64,000 nucleotides of DNA from Delphinapterus leucas (Eukaryota; Chordata; Mammalia; Artiodactyla; Monodontidae), in the NCBI RefSeq assembly GCF_002288925.2, contig NW_022098001.1, forward strand, positions 2,713,978 through 2,777,977, read 5' to 3'. Of the stretch, positions 11,149 through 23,895 are shown piece by piece. The notes beneath the pieces were generated by a model. That model was not told where the DNA came from, made no database searches, and saw only the letters and a list, made by a program, of their open reading frames with translations. Each line of letters opens with the position of its first letter. The first letter of the stretch is position 1. The position numbers and the translations under genes were made by a program.

Positions 11149-11479
11149 CTGACAATATAGCAAATACCTATTAATAGAAGTTGGGAAGTGACCTCCCATA
11201 TTTAGTCATATAGATTGCACTTTATCTCGACACACGATTATGGTGTGATTTATCTCATCCATACAACATAACCACATTTCCTGCCTTTGAAATTGCTATT
11301 GCTTTGTGTATGAAATAAATCAATCTATCTGCAAAGAGGGCAATGGATATTGGATGTTCTGTCCCAAAAGCAAGTATGAAAATGACATTCTATTAAGAAA
11401 GGTGTTTAGTAACAAATAGTTTGTTAATAAATCTACCTTGGTTAAGTAGTATCAACATCCAAACAGATAAGCACATATA

Positions 11480-11640
11480 TTTTTATAAATAGTAGGTATT
11501 ATATCTATTTTATAGATAAGCAAACTGAGGACCAATGAAATCAAATAATTTTTACAAGGTTACATATTTACTTTGAGATAGATATAGAATTTGAACCCAG
11601 GTATTCTGAGTGGTTAACTCTAAAGTTCTTCATTGTTCAT
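11480..11640 (-). repeat. MIR SINE fragment
   Basis: The plus strand shows 'gataagcaaactgaggacca', then a 'caaggttacatat' phrase and 'agaatttgaacccaggtatt', which are inverted MIR landmarks. Confidence 0.65.
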
Positions 11641-13120
11641 GTCTCTTTCACTTCTCCTTCACCAATTAAAACAAATTTTGAATGATGGAGCATGTGGAAG
11701 CGGTTTAAATGAATGATACTTTCCTCTAAGTTTTTAGAGACTATATGCAGAATAAATAACCTTCTTTGGAGATCAGAATAATTTGCCATGCATGTATAAA
11801 AATTGCTGTAAGAAAGCTACTGTTCTTAGGAGAACTATTTCCTGGAACCACTCCTGACTGGATAAAAATTTTTATTTAATTTTAAAAATATGTCAGAGGC
11901 AAAAAATTAATTCCGGTTTTTACATTTTTCCAAATAAGTGAGCTGCTTACACAAACTGCCTCAGTTGAGGTTACTCTGATATGACCATACAAATAAAGAT
12001 AATATTTTAAACTAGTTTATCTACATTTTTGCCTATAAACACAACCTAGTGCTAGATTGTGTTTATTTCAGTTAAAGACCAAACAGGGATAAAATATTGT
12101 CAATAGAGGAGATTGCTTAATAGTTCAACACTAGTGAATTAGAGTCCTGTTTGTAGTATTTCTGGGAAAATGACCATGTGCCATATGTACTTTTAATTCT
12201 AAGTTATTTTATTTTAGTTCTCAATTATATACAAGTAATCATCAATCCCAGGTTTATGCTTAGAAAAAGGAACAGAAAATTATTAAACACTCATGAAGGT
12301 GAAACACTCATTATCTCTTACTGACAGTCAAGATAAACTAGTGGACTAAAGAGACTTTGGTTCAAATAAATGATTAAAGTTGACAATAGGAGTGGAAATC
12401 CCACACTCAGCCCTCAGAAAATCTCTTAACTGAGACTTGAGTACATATTGGAGCTAAGAAGTCTCCATGTCAGAAAGAAAGGGAAACTCTTTATTTTGTG
12501 ACCATTATGTTTCATAAGCGACTAAAGCTTATGTACTTTGAGTTCACAAATCAAATATGTGCAGTTTTCTGGGGAAAAGGTTACTATGGAAATCAATCGT
12601 CCTGAGCATAAAATATCGCTATATATTATTCTGGTTTTTAAAAATGTCTTCCACTGTATCTAACTTTGAAAGTCATGACCAAAAAAGATATCAAGGCAAC
12701 TAAAATAATTAAATAAAACTCTATAAGCATACTTTAAAATTGTTTATGTTTTAAATAATTTACCACATATTTTGAGGATTTCTCTTCTGTTCAAATACAA
12801 AATATCCCCTGTAGAAAATGAGATTAATATGTGCTGAATCTTTTTCTGATTACTGGGCAATTGAGAAATCAATGGCAAAGAGGTGATTTTCTACCATAAA
12901 AACACACCAGCCCTACCTGTCCACTTAGTGGACACTCAGAATCTTTGCGGGAGATGTAGTTGAAAATGTTTTACATAGTTTTAAAATTTAGAACCAAAAA
13001 ACTATGCAAAGAAAATGCAACTTTTTAATTTAACAAGGTGGAAAAGAGTGTAAGTTGAATAGATAGAAAACAGTTCTGGAGGGTAATTGTTGGTTGTATT
13101 TTCCAAAGATGGTTATACTA
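11641..13120. other. Unannotated stretch, about 1.5 kb
   Basis: AT-rich sequence in which I recognise no repeat, exon or RNA. Confidence 0.4.
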
Positions 13121-13123
13121 TTG

Positions 13124-13159
13124 TATGTGTGTATGTGTGTATATATATATATATATATA
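13124..13159. repeat. TG/TA microsatellite
   Basis: A TGTGTG-type tract turns into a perfect (TA) run of about nine units. Confidence 0.9.
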
Positions 13160-13219
13160 ACATTATGTCATAAACAGTATTATGTCTTACATGACATCAT
13201 TCCATAAAGAATCCTCTTC

Positions 13220-13650
13220 CCTTTGAATCTGTCTGAGTCATAAAAGGCAGCTCAGTTTCCATCTTGTTCATTACAGTACTCATGCTTGGAACCCTGAGCT
13301 GCCATGTTAGAACTCCAACTACCTTAAGGCCACCATATCGTAAGGAGGTCAAACCACGTGGAAAGGCCACGTGTAGGTACTCTGGTTAGAACGCCCCCAT
13401 TTTTGAGTCATTCCAACCCAAGCCCTAGCCATGTGAGTAAATGAGACTTCAGATGATTCCAGCCCCCACTCACTCTGTTACCTCCATATGTGGAGTTAAA
13501 GTCCTAGACATCATGGAATAGGAACAACTCATCCTCTCTGTACCTTGTCTGAAATCCCAACCCGTTAGAGTCTGTGAGCCTAATGAGCATAATTGAATGG
13601 TTGTTACAAGCCACTAAATTTGTGGGTGATGTATTAGAGAAAGTTAAACA
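13220..13650 (+). repeat. MLT1-type LTR (ERVL-MaLR relic)
   Basis: The stretch resembles a mammalian MaLR LTR. Its 3' part reads 'ggttgttacaagccactaaatttgtgggtg', the diverged form of the MLT1 ending 'gttgttttaagccactaagtttt'. Upstream it has 'gagtcattccaacccaagcc' and 'acttcagatgattccagccc'. No internal viral sequence accompanies it, so it is probably a solo LTR. Boundaries are approximate. Confidence 0.7.
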
Positions 13651-14442
13651 TATGTGCAGGGCTTACTCTGGTACCCATCACTATGATAATACACTACAGT
13701 AGTACATTAGACATGAGCTCTGCCTTCCAGAAGCTAGCCTCCCAGTAAGGCTCATGATATGGGTTGAATGTCATAAGTTTTGGTTTTTAAGCCATTACTT
13801 TTACTACCTTTCTCTACTCTTGTAAGATAAATATTTCATTTTTACATACATTAAAATTCAATAAATGTAACTTGAAGACTGCGTATATCTTTGTACTCCT
13901 TTGAGTAAAATATTGATTAGTAAGGATTTTTTTACCTTCAAAATAGTATTTGTAAAAATCCTCTGAGCCTTCCTAAACTCCAAGTCAACCAGAAGTCCAT
14001 AATATCAAACTAATGTACTGTATAGTTTATGTGATTCTTAATGCCTACATTGTTTGAAAATTTTCCGATCATTTAAAAATTGTAAACATCTCAGTGAATT
14101 TTTGAGAATCAAGGCATGAAGCTATTTTATAACTATATACTACTTAACCTGTCATATTTAGACTGTAAGTTTAAATCCAGATGTTTCTGAAAGCTGTTAT
14201 TGAGCATGGCTGACTGGTGGTCTCCCAAATGTAAAATGAGTTAGCAGCGTTGTTCAATTCCCAGCAGTTTGGAATTTCTGCAATAAAATCCATCCAAGAT
14301 TTTCCCTTTCTTAACTGATGACCATAGGATCTGGACTTGAATGAAACAGGTATAGGAACATTCTTTAAATACATGAGGTGCTTTGCTTGTTACATTATAT
14401 ATTGGTTCAAACTTAGTGGAAAACAGCATAACAGTAAATACA
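13651..14442. other. Unannotated stretch
   Basis: No confident feature. A weak L2-like phrase occurs near 13720-13760 (gctctgccttccagaagcta). Confidence 0.35.
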
Positions 14443-14582
14443 AAGAACCATTTTTTAAACCCTTTGACTCAGTAATCCTACTTCTGGGAATCATTCCCAA
14501 GTAAATAATTGAAAAGAAGGAAAAAGCAATATATGAACATGTTCATTGCAGGTATTACAACAGGAATTGGAAACAATAGATA
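14443..14582 (+). repeat. Old L1 (L1M) ORF2 3' fragment
   Basis: It reads 'ccctttgactcagtaatcct', then 'acttctgggaatcattccc' and 'gaacatgttcattgcaggta', ending near 'aattggaaacaata'. This is a diverged copy of the well-known L1 ORF2 C-terminal coding segment. It is too short and decayed to encode anything. Confidence 0.65.
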
Positions 14583-14589
14583 TTATTAT

Positions 14590-14765
14590 TTGATATTTAC
14601 TATGATACTTTGCACACATGATCTCTAATATTTAAAAAAATTTGAAAGATAAGCAATGTTATCCACAGCTTTGAATGAGGAAACCACACACAAGCTCCTA
14701 CAAGCAGTAAATGGCAGAACCAGCAGACACTCCAGCCCAGGATCATGTGATCAATGACCATGTCG
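14590..14765 (-). repeat. MIR SINE relic
   Basis: Inverted MIR wording: 'gaatgaggaaaccacacaca', then 'gtaaatggcagaaccagcag' and 'acactccagcccaggatca'. Confidence 0.55.
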
Positions 14766-14879
14766 TCAATGACACCATGACTGTAGCTGTTAAAAATCAT
14801 ATTTTGACAAGAGAAAATTCCTACAAAATCTCGAGTGAACAGGTTTATATACCTGAATAATTATAGCAATAGAAAATAA

Positions 14880-15000
14880 TAGCTAATATTTTGAGCATTT
14901 AGTATGTACCAAGCCTAGAACAGACACTGTAAAGGTGTTATTTTATCTCATCCTCTCAACTCTGTACATAGATACTGTTATTGTTCTCATTTTAGAAAAA
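14880..15000 (-). repeat. MIR SINE 3' part
   Basis: The plus strand reads 'ttgagcatttagtatgtacc', then 'aagcctagaacagacactgt' and 'gttattgttctcattttaga'. It matches the inverted 3' half of MIR. Confidence 0.6.
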
Positions 15001-15899
15001 CTGTACATATATATTAAAGCCCTGACTTTGTGTGGGGAGAGTAGGTGGTGGAGAGGTGGTTGTATATTTGTAAGTACATGCATAAAACCACTGCCAGGAG
15101 TACCTCCAAAACATTCACAGTGATTCATTTTTAATGAATAGAATGTTGGAATTGGTATTTTTTGCATTTTTTCTTTTATGCCTATTGTATTTATTGTATA
15201 ATATAAGCATGTGTCATTTTTATAATCAAGGTAATATAAGCTTTTTTTTTTTTTTAAGAAAAATAGGTATATCTAGACTGAGGCCAAACACAAATAAGCA
15301 GGAGTGAAATGGACATGATGGGGACTTGACCATGTTAAAATTTCCATCACTTTTCAAAGTGTTCTCAGGGCAAGGTAAATATGGATAGGCCTTTAGAAAT
15401 AGTAATGGAATCGGCAGGTAGAGGAAACCTAGGAGAAATATTATTTTGGACCACAGTTTTTCCTTCAGTAACCACATTTTACCACCCAAGCACTTACCTT
15501 TCGATAAGACCAGTTCTGAAACGATTTTTATCATGAGGTTGTCATTTATTTATTTCATACCAATTTTTCTTTCTTACTTTTTTCTCTACTTTTGTGGATA
15601 GGTTGATATTGAAAGCTCTGATTGTGAATTACAGATAGAAATTAGGTTGGGGTAGTCCACGATCCTCAGTTGATTTTATTCTTTTTATTCAAAAGAAGAA
15701 ATATATTTAAAGAATTTTATTTAAGAATTACAGAAAGGTAAGTTATAAAACAAAAGGTGAGTGGGTGACCTAGTTTTGTAGAACATAAAACTAGGATTAA
15801 GTTCTTCAGGATTTTATGTAGCAAAGACAACAGGAAGGCATATGGGAGAGAGATTAAGGAAGTTATATGTCACAATACATATGAAATTACTTTGCAAGA
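15001..15899. other. Unannotated stretch with T-run
   Basis: Apart from a T-run at 15242-15255 nothing is recognised. The 102-codon minus frame at 15226-15534 ends in the T-run (poly-lysine in translation) and has no supporting motif. Confidence 0.4.
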
Positions 15900-16130
15900 T
15901 CTTAATATCTACCCCAGTGCATTTACATTGGGCAACCAGAGCTTTACAAAAGTCAAAACCTGATCATACCATTCTCCTGGTTAAAAGGCACCAATGGCCC
16001 CAAAGTACCCTCAGAATGAAGTTCAAACTCCGTATCTTACTTAAGCTGCGTCTTGCTCACTGCTCTAGTTTCATCTCTCTCAATTTTCTCCGTGGTTCTC
16101 TGTGTTCTAGCCATACCTAAATTTAGCAAT
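15900..16130 (+). repeat. L2 LINE ORF2 fragment
   Basis: Diverged L2 ORF2 phrases occur in order: 'acctgatcataccattctcc', then 'ggttaaaaggcaccaatggc' and 'ctcagaatgaagttcaaact'. The 92-codon frame at 15842-16120 is the decayed remnant of this ORF. Confidence 0.7.
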
Positions 16131-17974
16131 TCTATTACAATCATGACTTAGTCTTCTTCCTGAACTTTGTTCGTTCTATGCTGCAGTAAATTCCTTGCAT
16201 CTCTCCTGAATAAATGGGTGGAGAGAGGGATGATTCATAAGTAAGTGTGATACAGGTCCTGCTACTCACTAGGCAATGCAATTTGATAGGAAAGGTGACA
16301 AATAAGATGATAGAAACATATGTCAAAATTTGAAGGATATAGACATAAACAGTAGTAATGATGAGAAAATGGTTTTGGTTTCTGCAGTTAGTTGCATTAT
16401 GAAAGGGGAAATGACTAAAAGCTGGGGTGGTAGGGAGAGTGGCTCTCACAGTAATTAGAGGATGGGGAAATCAGCTAGAGAATTAGGTAACAGATGAAAT
16501 CCTACGGGAAAATCATAATAGCGCTTAGGCAAATAAAAATAAAACAGAAATCTTTATCAAAGATAACACTGATATTTTAGAATGGGGGACATTACAAGAG
16601 TGCTTTACTCAGGTAATAAGTATTATTGAAAAAATATAAAATTGTGACTGAAAATTTTTATATTTGTGATATCTGGAGCTGTTAACTTCAGATGACTTTA
16701 AGAGTAATTCCCAATATTACATAAGATGAGATTGCCTTCATTCCCATCTTTTAAAATGAGAGGAGGAAAGGACAATCCTAAGGTGCTTTAAAATTTCTTA
16801 ATTCAGATAGAGGTAAAGAGCCCCATTCTGTCTTCCATTCATTGGTATACCCCACACATTTACACGTTATATGGTACAGAATGTATTAGAGAATTGAGTC
16901 AAATTACTTATTAAGTCTAAGGTTAAGCCTTACATTGAAGCTTTCAACCACTTAAAAATATACACTTGTACTCTCAGGCAAGATGTATACTGCACTGTTC
17001 TATTTGTGTTATGTACACACTTGCATAAAGGAATGATTTTGTCCTTGTAAGTCTGTTTGATTCTTGCAAATTAAGTGAATCCCACTGAATAAATTAAGCT
17101 CCATGGTTCCATTTTGAAAATAAGGCATTAATCATCTCCTTGAGGAATCGGTTAGGTACCAAGAGCCCTCTCTGTTCAGAGAGGCATTAGGTATATTAAA
17201 TGATATTTGCTGATTTATATGTCTCATGTGGTATACTTTTTTCTTTTAAGCAACCTGAGTCTGACTTTGTGTTTTCAGTTGGGTCATCCGTAAACATGTG
17301 CATTTTGTAATAAGAAATGTGAAATGCTCTTCAGCATTTACCAGGTAGGTCCTGCCTTATGACTCATTTTGTAACTTTGTATATAGCACAGAGAGGTTCC
17401 TTGTTAACATTAGGAATATATGTGTGCCCTGATAGTCATGCAAGTTTTAGATACAGTGTTTAAATGGAAATCTGGTTCTGTAAAAACCTGGACATTCCAT
17501 GTTTGCTGAGGAGGAATAATGGTCTTGTAACATGGAACATGTGGATATTTAAACAAACATATTTATGCCTAGAAATAAGATCTGCTCACTGGGAAATGCA
17601 CATCTTCTTAAAATATACACTCCTCTTACATTCTCATGACTTGATATATCAAGGAGTCTTATTCATGCAAATGACTATAACCCCTAGAGAACTGGACACC
17701 TCAAACCAGGTGACGACCCATTCTAGTGGTAGTGATAGGGAAGCTATTTATGTTCTTTATGATGGAAAACGAATGGGGCAAAATTAGAAATCTCCAATCA
17801 GCCCATTCTTCTCTTCTTTAAAAAAAGACAAACCAGAATCTTTGATGTCTTTTCTGCCTTTATTTTATATGGAAAGGTGTTATTTCATAATATATAATGA
17901 CTATCTATATATGTGTATGCACTTGTGTGTATGTACATGCATCTAGTTTAGCTTTCAGTGTGTGATGGATTGCA
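16131..17974. other. Unannotated stretch, 1.8 kb
   Basis: No recognised repeat or RNA. The 107-codon plus frame at 17464-17787 and the 102-codon minus frame at 16141-16449 have no recognisable domains. Confidence 0.4.
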
Positions 17975-18145
17975 TGTGCGAATTGGGCAGGCTACTTGAC
18001 CTCTCTTGAGCTTCAAATTTCCCCGTCTATGAAATGAGAATAATAATACCTTCCTCATAAGGTTGTTATGGTGATTATGAGAAAAGATTTACTGAGCACC
18101 TAATAACAAAGTCTGACACATAGCATTATGTTTAACAGATTACAA
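17975..18145 (+). repeat. MIR SINE 3' half
   Basis: It reads 'gggcaggctacttgacctct', then 'ctatgaaatgagaataataa', then 'tcataaggttgttatggtga' and 'gtctgacacatagcatta', following the MIR consensus order. Confidence 0.75.
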
Positions 18146-18319
18146 CTATTTTTTTAAAATTTTTAAACATTTTCTTTACAAACTGTACCCAGCAAAGCTC
18201 AGTGACTTTCTTAGGGCTGCGTGGCTTGTTAGTAATCAGGTGAAGACTGTTTTAAGACTCTCATGTTCAGATCCCAGTGAATAATTCTCTTGTGTAGAAG
18301 AATTTAAAATAATTTTTAT

Positions 18320-18960
18320 AGATGCTTCTCCCTCAAGGATGTGGAGCATAACTCTCTGCTTCTCAAGTGTGGGCTGTGCACAGTGTGTTCCTTCTAAAGA
18401 GTACAGTATTGAAAGGGGGAAAAGAGAGTAACTTTGCAGTGGAGAAACCTGACAGACATTACCTCAGCCAGGTGATGAAAATGAATATCAGCAGTGATAA
18501 GTCATGTTGATGGTATGTCTCCTTATCAGTGTTATGATAATAGCGCAGAATGGCACTGTCTTCTGAGGTCTTCTCCTCAAAGCCCAGCCTAACCATGACA
18601 GAAACATCAGAAAATCTCATTTTAGGGATGGTCAGCAAAATATCTGGCAAGCACTCTTTAAGAATGTTGAGGTCATCAAAAAAAAAACAACAGGAGCCTA
18701 AGGAGACATGATGAGTAAATGTCATGTGATATCCTGGATGGGATCCTGGACCAAAAAAAAAGAATATTAGCTAAAACTAAGGAAATCTGAACAAAGTGTG
18801 GACTTTAGTTAAAAAAATGAATGGACAAACAAACATAAACAAATCCTAGTGAAAATGTGTACTGTCTTGGATTTGATAGACATGCATGATTATGTTATGC
18901 AATGGATTTCTCTAGACTTTAAGAAGACATATCAGGTAATTCTGTTATGATATGAATAAT
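18320..18960 (+). repeat. Old L1 (L1M) 3' UTR
   Basis: A long colinear match to the L1M 3' UTR is visible: 'gcttctcaagtgtgggctgt' near 18358, 'gcagtggagaaacctgacag' near 18436, 'ttacctcagccaggtgatga' near 18459, and 'agcctaaggagacatgatga' near 18694. It continues with 'gatatcctggatgggatcct' near 18727 and 'actaaggaaatctgaacaaa' near 18775. The 88-codon minus frame at 18459-18725 is antisense to this repeat. Confidence 0.78.
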
Positions 18961-20215
18961 TCTCTCAACAAGAATCTGAGAACAGTTCTGCTGCACAGTG
19001 CCTCCTCCTTACAGAGAGTTATTTGAAAAGCAAAAACCTGCAAAATAATATATCTTAACTTCCCAGATCTGAAGAATCCTTTAAAAGTTTCCTGAAATAA
19101 GAGAGAAAAGGCTTTTCCTACCTGGTATAAAAACCTGGGACACATCCTAATGTTTATGGGTGATATGATAGTTATATGCAGAAAATATTGTACTTTTGAA
19201 AAGCAAAGTCCTATGTGAACATATAGAAATGAATTTGCCAGGCCACTGAGGATGCATTACGTGCAACCTGATGTATTTTATTACCTTCCTACAATAAGGC
19301 AAATGAAAAAAATTAGTAAATTTGCTAATAGCACATACTTAACAAAATGTTACAGCCTCTACGACTGTCTTCCTTCCAGGCTCTTGAGGCTACAGGCTTA
19401 TACCTTTAGTAAGAAAACCTAGGATATAATTTTTCTTACAGAAAGTGTATTCATTTCCTTTTATCTGTCATTAGAAAGGCTACAAGTTGTAAAAGAACAA
19501 GAAATCAGAGCTCTATCATTTTATTGAAATATTTACTGTAAAACAAAATGTCCAGAAAATGTTGTTATATTATATCAGATCTGTAAAGTATTCTAGTTTG
19601 TAAATATGGATATGGTTTTGACTCCTCTTTTATAACAGTTGTAATGAGCATTACAGATTCTTGTAATTATAGATTGTACACAGATCAATGGTGAAATATT
19701 CCCTGCTCATTTTAGCTTACAGAAAGTGGTTAAAGGCACCACTCAAGCAAGTCGGCAAAATCTGCATCACGTTATTCTTTTGTATGCCTCGTGAAAAGGT
19801 ATTTTTAAGATGTGGTATGGTGTTATCTATATTGCCTGATGTCAGATCTCATTGCTTGGTAACTCAGACAAACCTGCTGTATGTTAGCTAGGAGCGTATG
19901 AAGTATAATTTGAAAAACCAGAAATCTGACTTGACTTTCCAAAATACATTGCAGTGATACAATCACATAAAATAGGGATGGAAAAATCATTCTAGACTTT
20001 GGCCAATTTAAGGCTGATTTATGGGCTGTGTTTATTGCTCTTCTTATTTTTCAGAGATGACACAATTAATGGCAGTGTTCTCCAACAGTGTGAGAATGGT
20101 TTTGCCTTAAATTTTTCTGCAAAGACATTCTTTGTATATAATAAGGATTGTCCTGGAGTTTGTGCAAATGGTTTATAAAGCCTGTGGTTAAGCAAAATTT
20201 GTTCCCCATGGTTGC
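18961..20215. other. Unannotated stretch, 1.25 kb
   Basis: Nothing recognised. The left part could still be distal L1M sequence. Confidence 0.35.
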
Positions 20216-20480
20216 ATTTATTAATTTGTTCATTCACTGAATATTTATTGACTGGTGTCACGTGTGCCAGCATTGTGCTGAAACTCTGGGGACAAAGGTG
20301 AGCAAAGATAGACATCATACCTACCCTCATAGGGGGTACAGTCTAGTGAGGAAATGGATATTAATCAAATTAATCAAATAATTTTAAGTTAATACAGTAA
20401 CGAAGAGATACAGAAGAGACAAAGACAGTGAGAATATAAAATAAAGGATTGGACTTGGTCAGGATTTGACCTGTTTATCT
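20216..20480 (-). repeat. L2 LINE 3' UTR
   Basis: The plus strand reads 'cattcactgaatatttattg', then 'gtgtgccagcattgtgctga', then 'cataggggGTACAGTCTAGTG' and a paired 'ttaatcaaat' phrase. This is the reverse complement of the L2 3' end running into its 3' UTR. The 103-codon minus frame at 20019-20330 partly overlaps it. Confidence 0.75.
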
Positions 20481-20515
20481 ACTGATGCACTACAGACATT
20501 ACGAACATCTATCTT

Positions 20516-20556
20516 AAAAAAAAAAAAAAAAGAAAAAAGAAAGAAAAGAACTAAAT
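20516..20556. repeat. A-rich simple sequence
   Basis: A 16-A run grades into AAAG units. It could be an old retroposon tail, but no SINE or LINE body is recognisable beside it. Confidence 0.85.
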
Positions 20557-20560
20557 GAAT

Positions 20561-21679
20561 GAGCCCAATTTGTCTATATGACTCTCTGCGTTTATATCAG
20601 GGAAACCCTAGAGTTTTGTGGTTCTACTCCCTCAAGTAGCACGTATTTGCTCTGGGTTCTCCCCGTTTCTCTATCGTTGCTCCATGCACACAACTCGTGA
20701 TTACTATTCACTTTTTTACTACCTGAATTTGACTCTGAAACAACTGACAAAAACAGGGGAGAGAGGAAGGAAACTGGTTGTGTATACAAAGCCCATGTGG
20801 GCCAATTCTGGGCAACATTCTCCCCTGAACACCTTGTAATTTGATCTCAGTTGGAAGGTTTCCCACCACTTAACCACAGGACTCATGTAAGATTTGAGGA
20901 GTTTACATGTCAAGGAGGATGCAGGTTCAAGAAATGGAATAGGACTCTTATTTTCCAATGCCAAACTTCGGCTGAGAGTTTCTTTCAGTTATGACACTAA
21001 TAATATTCAGAAGTAGCTTGTTAGAGGATCATTCCATTCAGCAGCATCAATCTTCTGCATATGTCTATGGGCAGTGAGAGATCTTGAAGTAACTGTATTC
21101 TATAACCTGGTATATAAAGACCTTGTTATTAGTCTTGCTACTAATATGATGTATAGGTGATATTCGTAAACTTGCTTTTAAAAATAGAAAACCCAAATGA
21201 AATGTGACCAGTCACAGAAATAGATTAACGGATATGTCTATACAGGTTAACTGAAACAGTTATTTTAATTGAAGAGATCTGTCAGTTCAGCATAAAAACT
21301 GGTTTGAGTGACTTTTTCAATTTGATTTAATTCGATTTGACCTACATAGTGTATAATACTAAGGCAACAAAAGTACCCCATTTCTCAGAATCGGAATCAT
21401 TAACTTTAATATTGGAAGGAAACCTGAAGGTCAGCTAACCGCACCTCCCATCCAGCACAGGAATGCTTTTTTCTGCAAATTCTATTCCTTACAGTTCCCC
21501 TCAGCTTGATCATATGCAGCAAAGGAGAACTTGCTAGTAGGCAGGCAGACAATTCCATTTAATGTAGTTATGAATACTGGGACTTTTTCTTTTTTATCAA
21601 GTTGTAGCTTCCATTCATTTCCCTTTGGAAAGAACAAGTCTTTCTCTCTTCTACACAAATGCCTTCAAATATTTAGTAT
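20561..21679. other. Unannotated stretch, 1.1 kb
   Basis: No recognised feature. A weak 'gaaggaaacctgaaggtcag' phrase near 21414 may be an ancient SINE trace. Confidence 0.35.
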
Positions 21680-21762
21680 GAAAGTAATCTTAGACAACTT
21701 ACTATTTCTGAGCATCAGATTCCTCGTCTGAAAAAAGGAGCTAATAACTACCTCCTAGGATT
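21680..21762 (+). repeat. MIR SINE core trace
   Basis: 'tagacaacttactatttctg' is followed by 'agcatcagattcctcgtctg' and 'ggagctaataactacctcct', matching the MIR core order. Short and diverged. Confidence 0.5.
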
Positions 21763-21862
21763 TTTATTTATACAGGAGTCAAAGCAGGCTTGTTTCAAGT
21801 GTCTCCAGTACATAGAAAGCTCTACTTTATCAATGTTGCAGTTGTTATAGTATTGTTGTTGT

Positions 21863-22079
21863 TGTACTGTTTTATTTTGTTTTTTTTTGCGGTATGCGGG
21901 CCTCTCACTGTTGTGGCCTCTCCCATTGCGGAGCACAGGCTCAGCAGCCGTGGCTCACGGGCCCAGCCGCTCCGCGGCATATGGGATCCTCCCGGACCGG
22001 GGCACGAACCCGTGTCCCCCGCATCGGCAGGCGGACTCTCAACCGCTGCGCCACCAGGGAAGCCCTGTACTGTTATTTT
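21863..22079 (-). mobile_element. Young CHR-type SINE with internal 15-bp deletion
   Basis: The SINE body is about 21880-22065 on the minus strand, flanked by tgtactgtttTATTTT at 21863-21878 and tgtactgttATTTTA at 22066-22079. The A-box reads TGGCGCAGCGG at 22043-22053 and the B-box GGTTCGTGCCC at 22000-22010. Compared with the copy at 8940 it lacks about 15 bp at the place where CAGGCTC-type direct repeats flank the segment (near 21936-21942). That looks like slippage or recombination between short direct repeats. Open frames of 83-169 codons here are SINE translations. Confidence 0.93.
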
Positions 22080-23895
22080 ACCTCCCTAACATTTCTTTTT
22101 GCCCAGCTATGCATTCTTTGCCCTTCATTTGTTCTTAATAGACTTCAGTCTATTTTACCTTCAATTATAGAGCTGAACACAGTACCACACGTGGTCCTAA
22201 CAGTAAAGAAAACCATGGAACTGTTTTGTTCATTGGTCTGGACATTCTACTTCTTTTATTTCAACCTAAATTACTCATTCTTAGTATCTTTATCACACCA
22301 TTGGATCATACTATCCCCAATAATTCCTCAGATTTCTTTATGCAAACAATTTTATACCTGTCCTTCCTTATATATCCTTTTTTGTTTGTTTGTTTCATTT
22401 TAAGCTAAATGTAGGACTTTGAATTTATGTAAATTAAATTGTATTTTTCTTTGGGTGGGCTTTTTATTTCAGGCCACTAAGAACTTTAAGAATCTTTAAC
22501 CTCTTATCCAACAAAATTATATTTTAATCATAACTTTTGGTCATCTGCATATTTGACAAGTCTATGTTCTAAATCTTCAGTCAAGCTGTGATTGTTGACT
22601 AAGACATGGGTGAGGATTAGCATTTCAACATTGTGTTTATAATCCAGCAGAGGAAATGAAGTCCTAATTTAGAGTAGTAATTGTGGGGCTGGAGAATAAG
22701 GGATTGAATATGGATATGATTCCTCAATTATAATTTTTAACAACCAGTGTTCAGGTAAGTGCTTCAATCCTTTGGTTTTAGAAATGATTCTCTATTCTTA
22801 ATTATTTTCTCACTCTCACCTACATAGAATGTATACAACATGTCAGGTCTGGCAGGTTTAAGGTTGTAGCTGAGAGGAGCAATAGATGACAATAACATTT
22901 AGTGGAGGAAAATCTTACTTTAGTAAGAAAACCAAAGAGATTATTCTTTTCAGGCATAGAATCCAGCTTGTCAGTCTCCATGGGGCTGGTTGACAGACTC
23001 CTGGAGGCATATCACTTTAAAAGGTATTAATATTCTCTGGTGGCGGTGGACACTTTTGAGATTCAACGGTGCTCTGTTAATAATTTCACCAAGTCAATAG
23101 ACATAAACAAGACTGTAAAGGAAATGCTCATTTTTCTGACTCATATTTTATACTCAGGAAAATGGATATTTAAGTAATTGAATTGCACTTTAGGATTGAG
23201 TGGAAATTTAGAAGTCATTTTGTTTACCCTCTTTCTCCATACAGAAGCTGTCTCAGTCAGCATGACCTCTCAAAATCCATGTTATAACACCCCTGGATTG
23301 ATGATTTTTTAGGGTGCTCAAATGAATGCTCTCAGTGCCAGGAATGGCACTGTCTGGAGGGGTAATGGAAAAGCTCCCAGAGGGCTTAGCAGTTAGCAGC
23401 ATTAGAAAGTTTTCCTAGATAGAAGCCCTTTTTGGGACTTGTTCTTAGTAATTCACCTCCTAGCAATCTATAACTTAAATTGGTGTCTACTTGGTAGCTT
23501 CCCAACGATTGGAAGACAGTTATCACGTGGGAAGAGTTAGATGAGTGATGTGACGGCATGAATACCACAATGGACCCTTGCCCAAAATTGCATTTAAAAT
23601 GCTACCAGTTGGAGAGGCATTTGTGTTTAGGATCAGGTTCCCCTAGAGGAATAATATAGTTATCTGGATTGTTTTTCCTGGCATATCACTGCTATTGGCA
23701 ACCTCAGTGGATGCTATATTGAATTTATTTCAAAATGGAGATGTATGTGAATGGACAAAGAGCATAAACTTAGATGCCTCAGTCAGTGTGTATTGGAGTA
23801 AATTTTTAGTTACTTGCTTACCTTTCGGTGAAATTTTGTTATACTTTTAAAATATTTCATATTGAAATACTTAACTGTGCTGTACCTTCTTCAAC
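22080..23895. other. Unannotated stretch, 1.8 kb
   Basis: Nothing recognised with confidence. Confidence 0.4.

Noticed and set aside
21790..22408. Open frames of 60-169 codons near 22 kb
   Set aside because: They start in or read through the minus-strand CHR SINE. The remainder has no domain.
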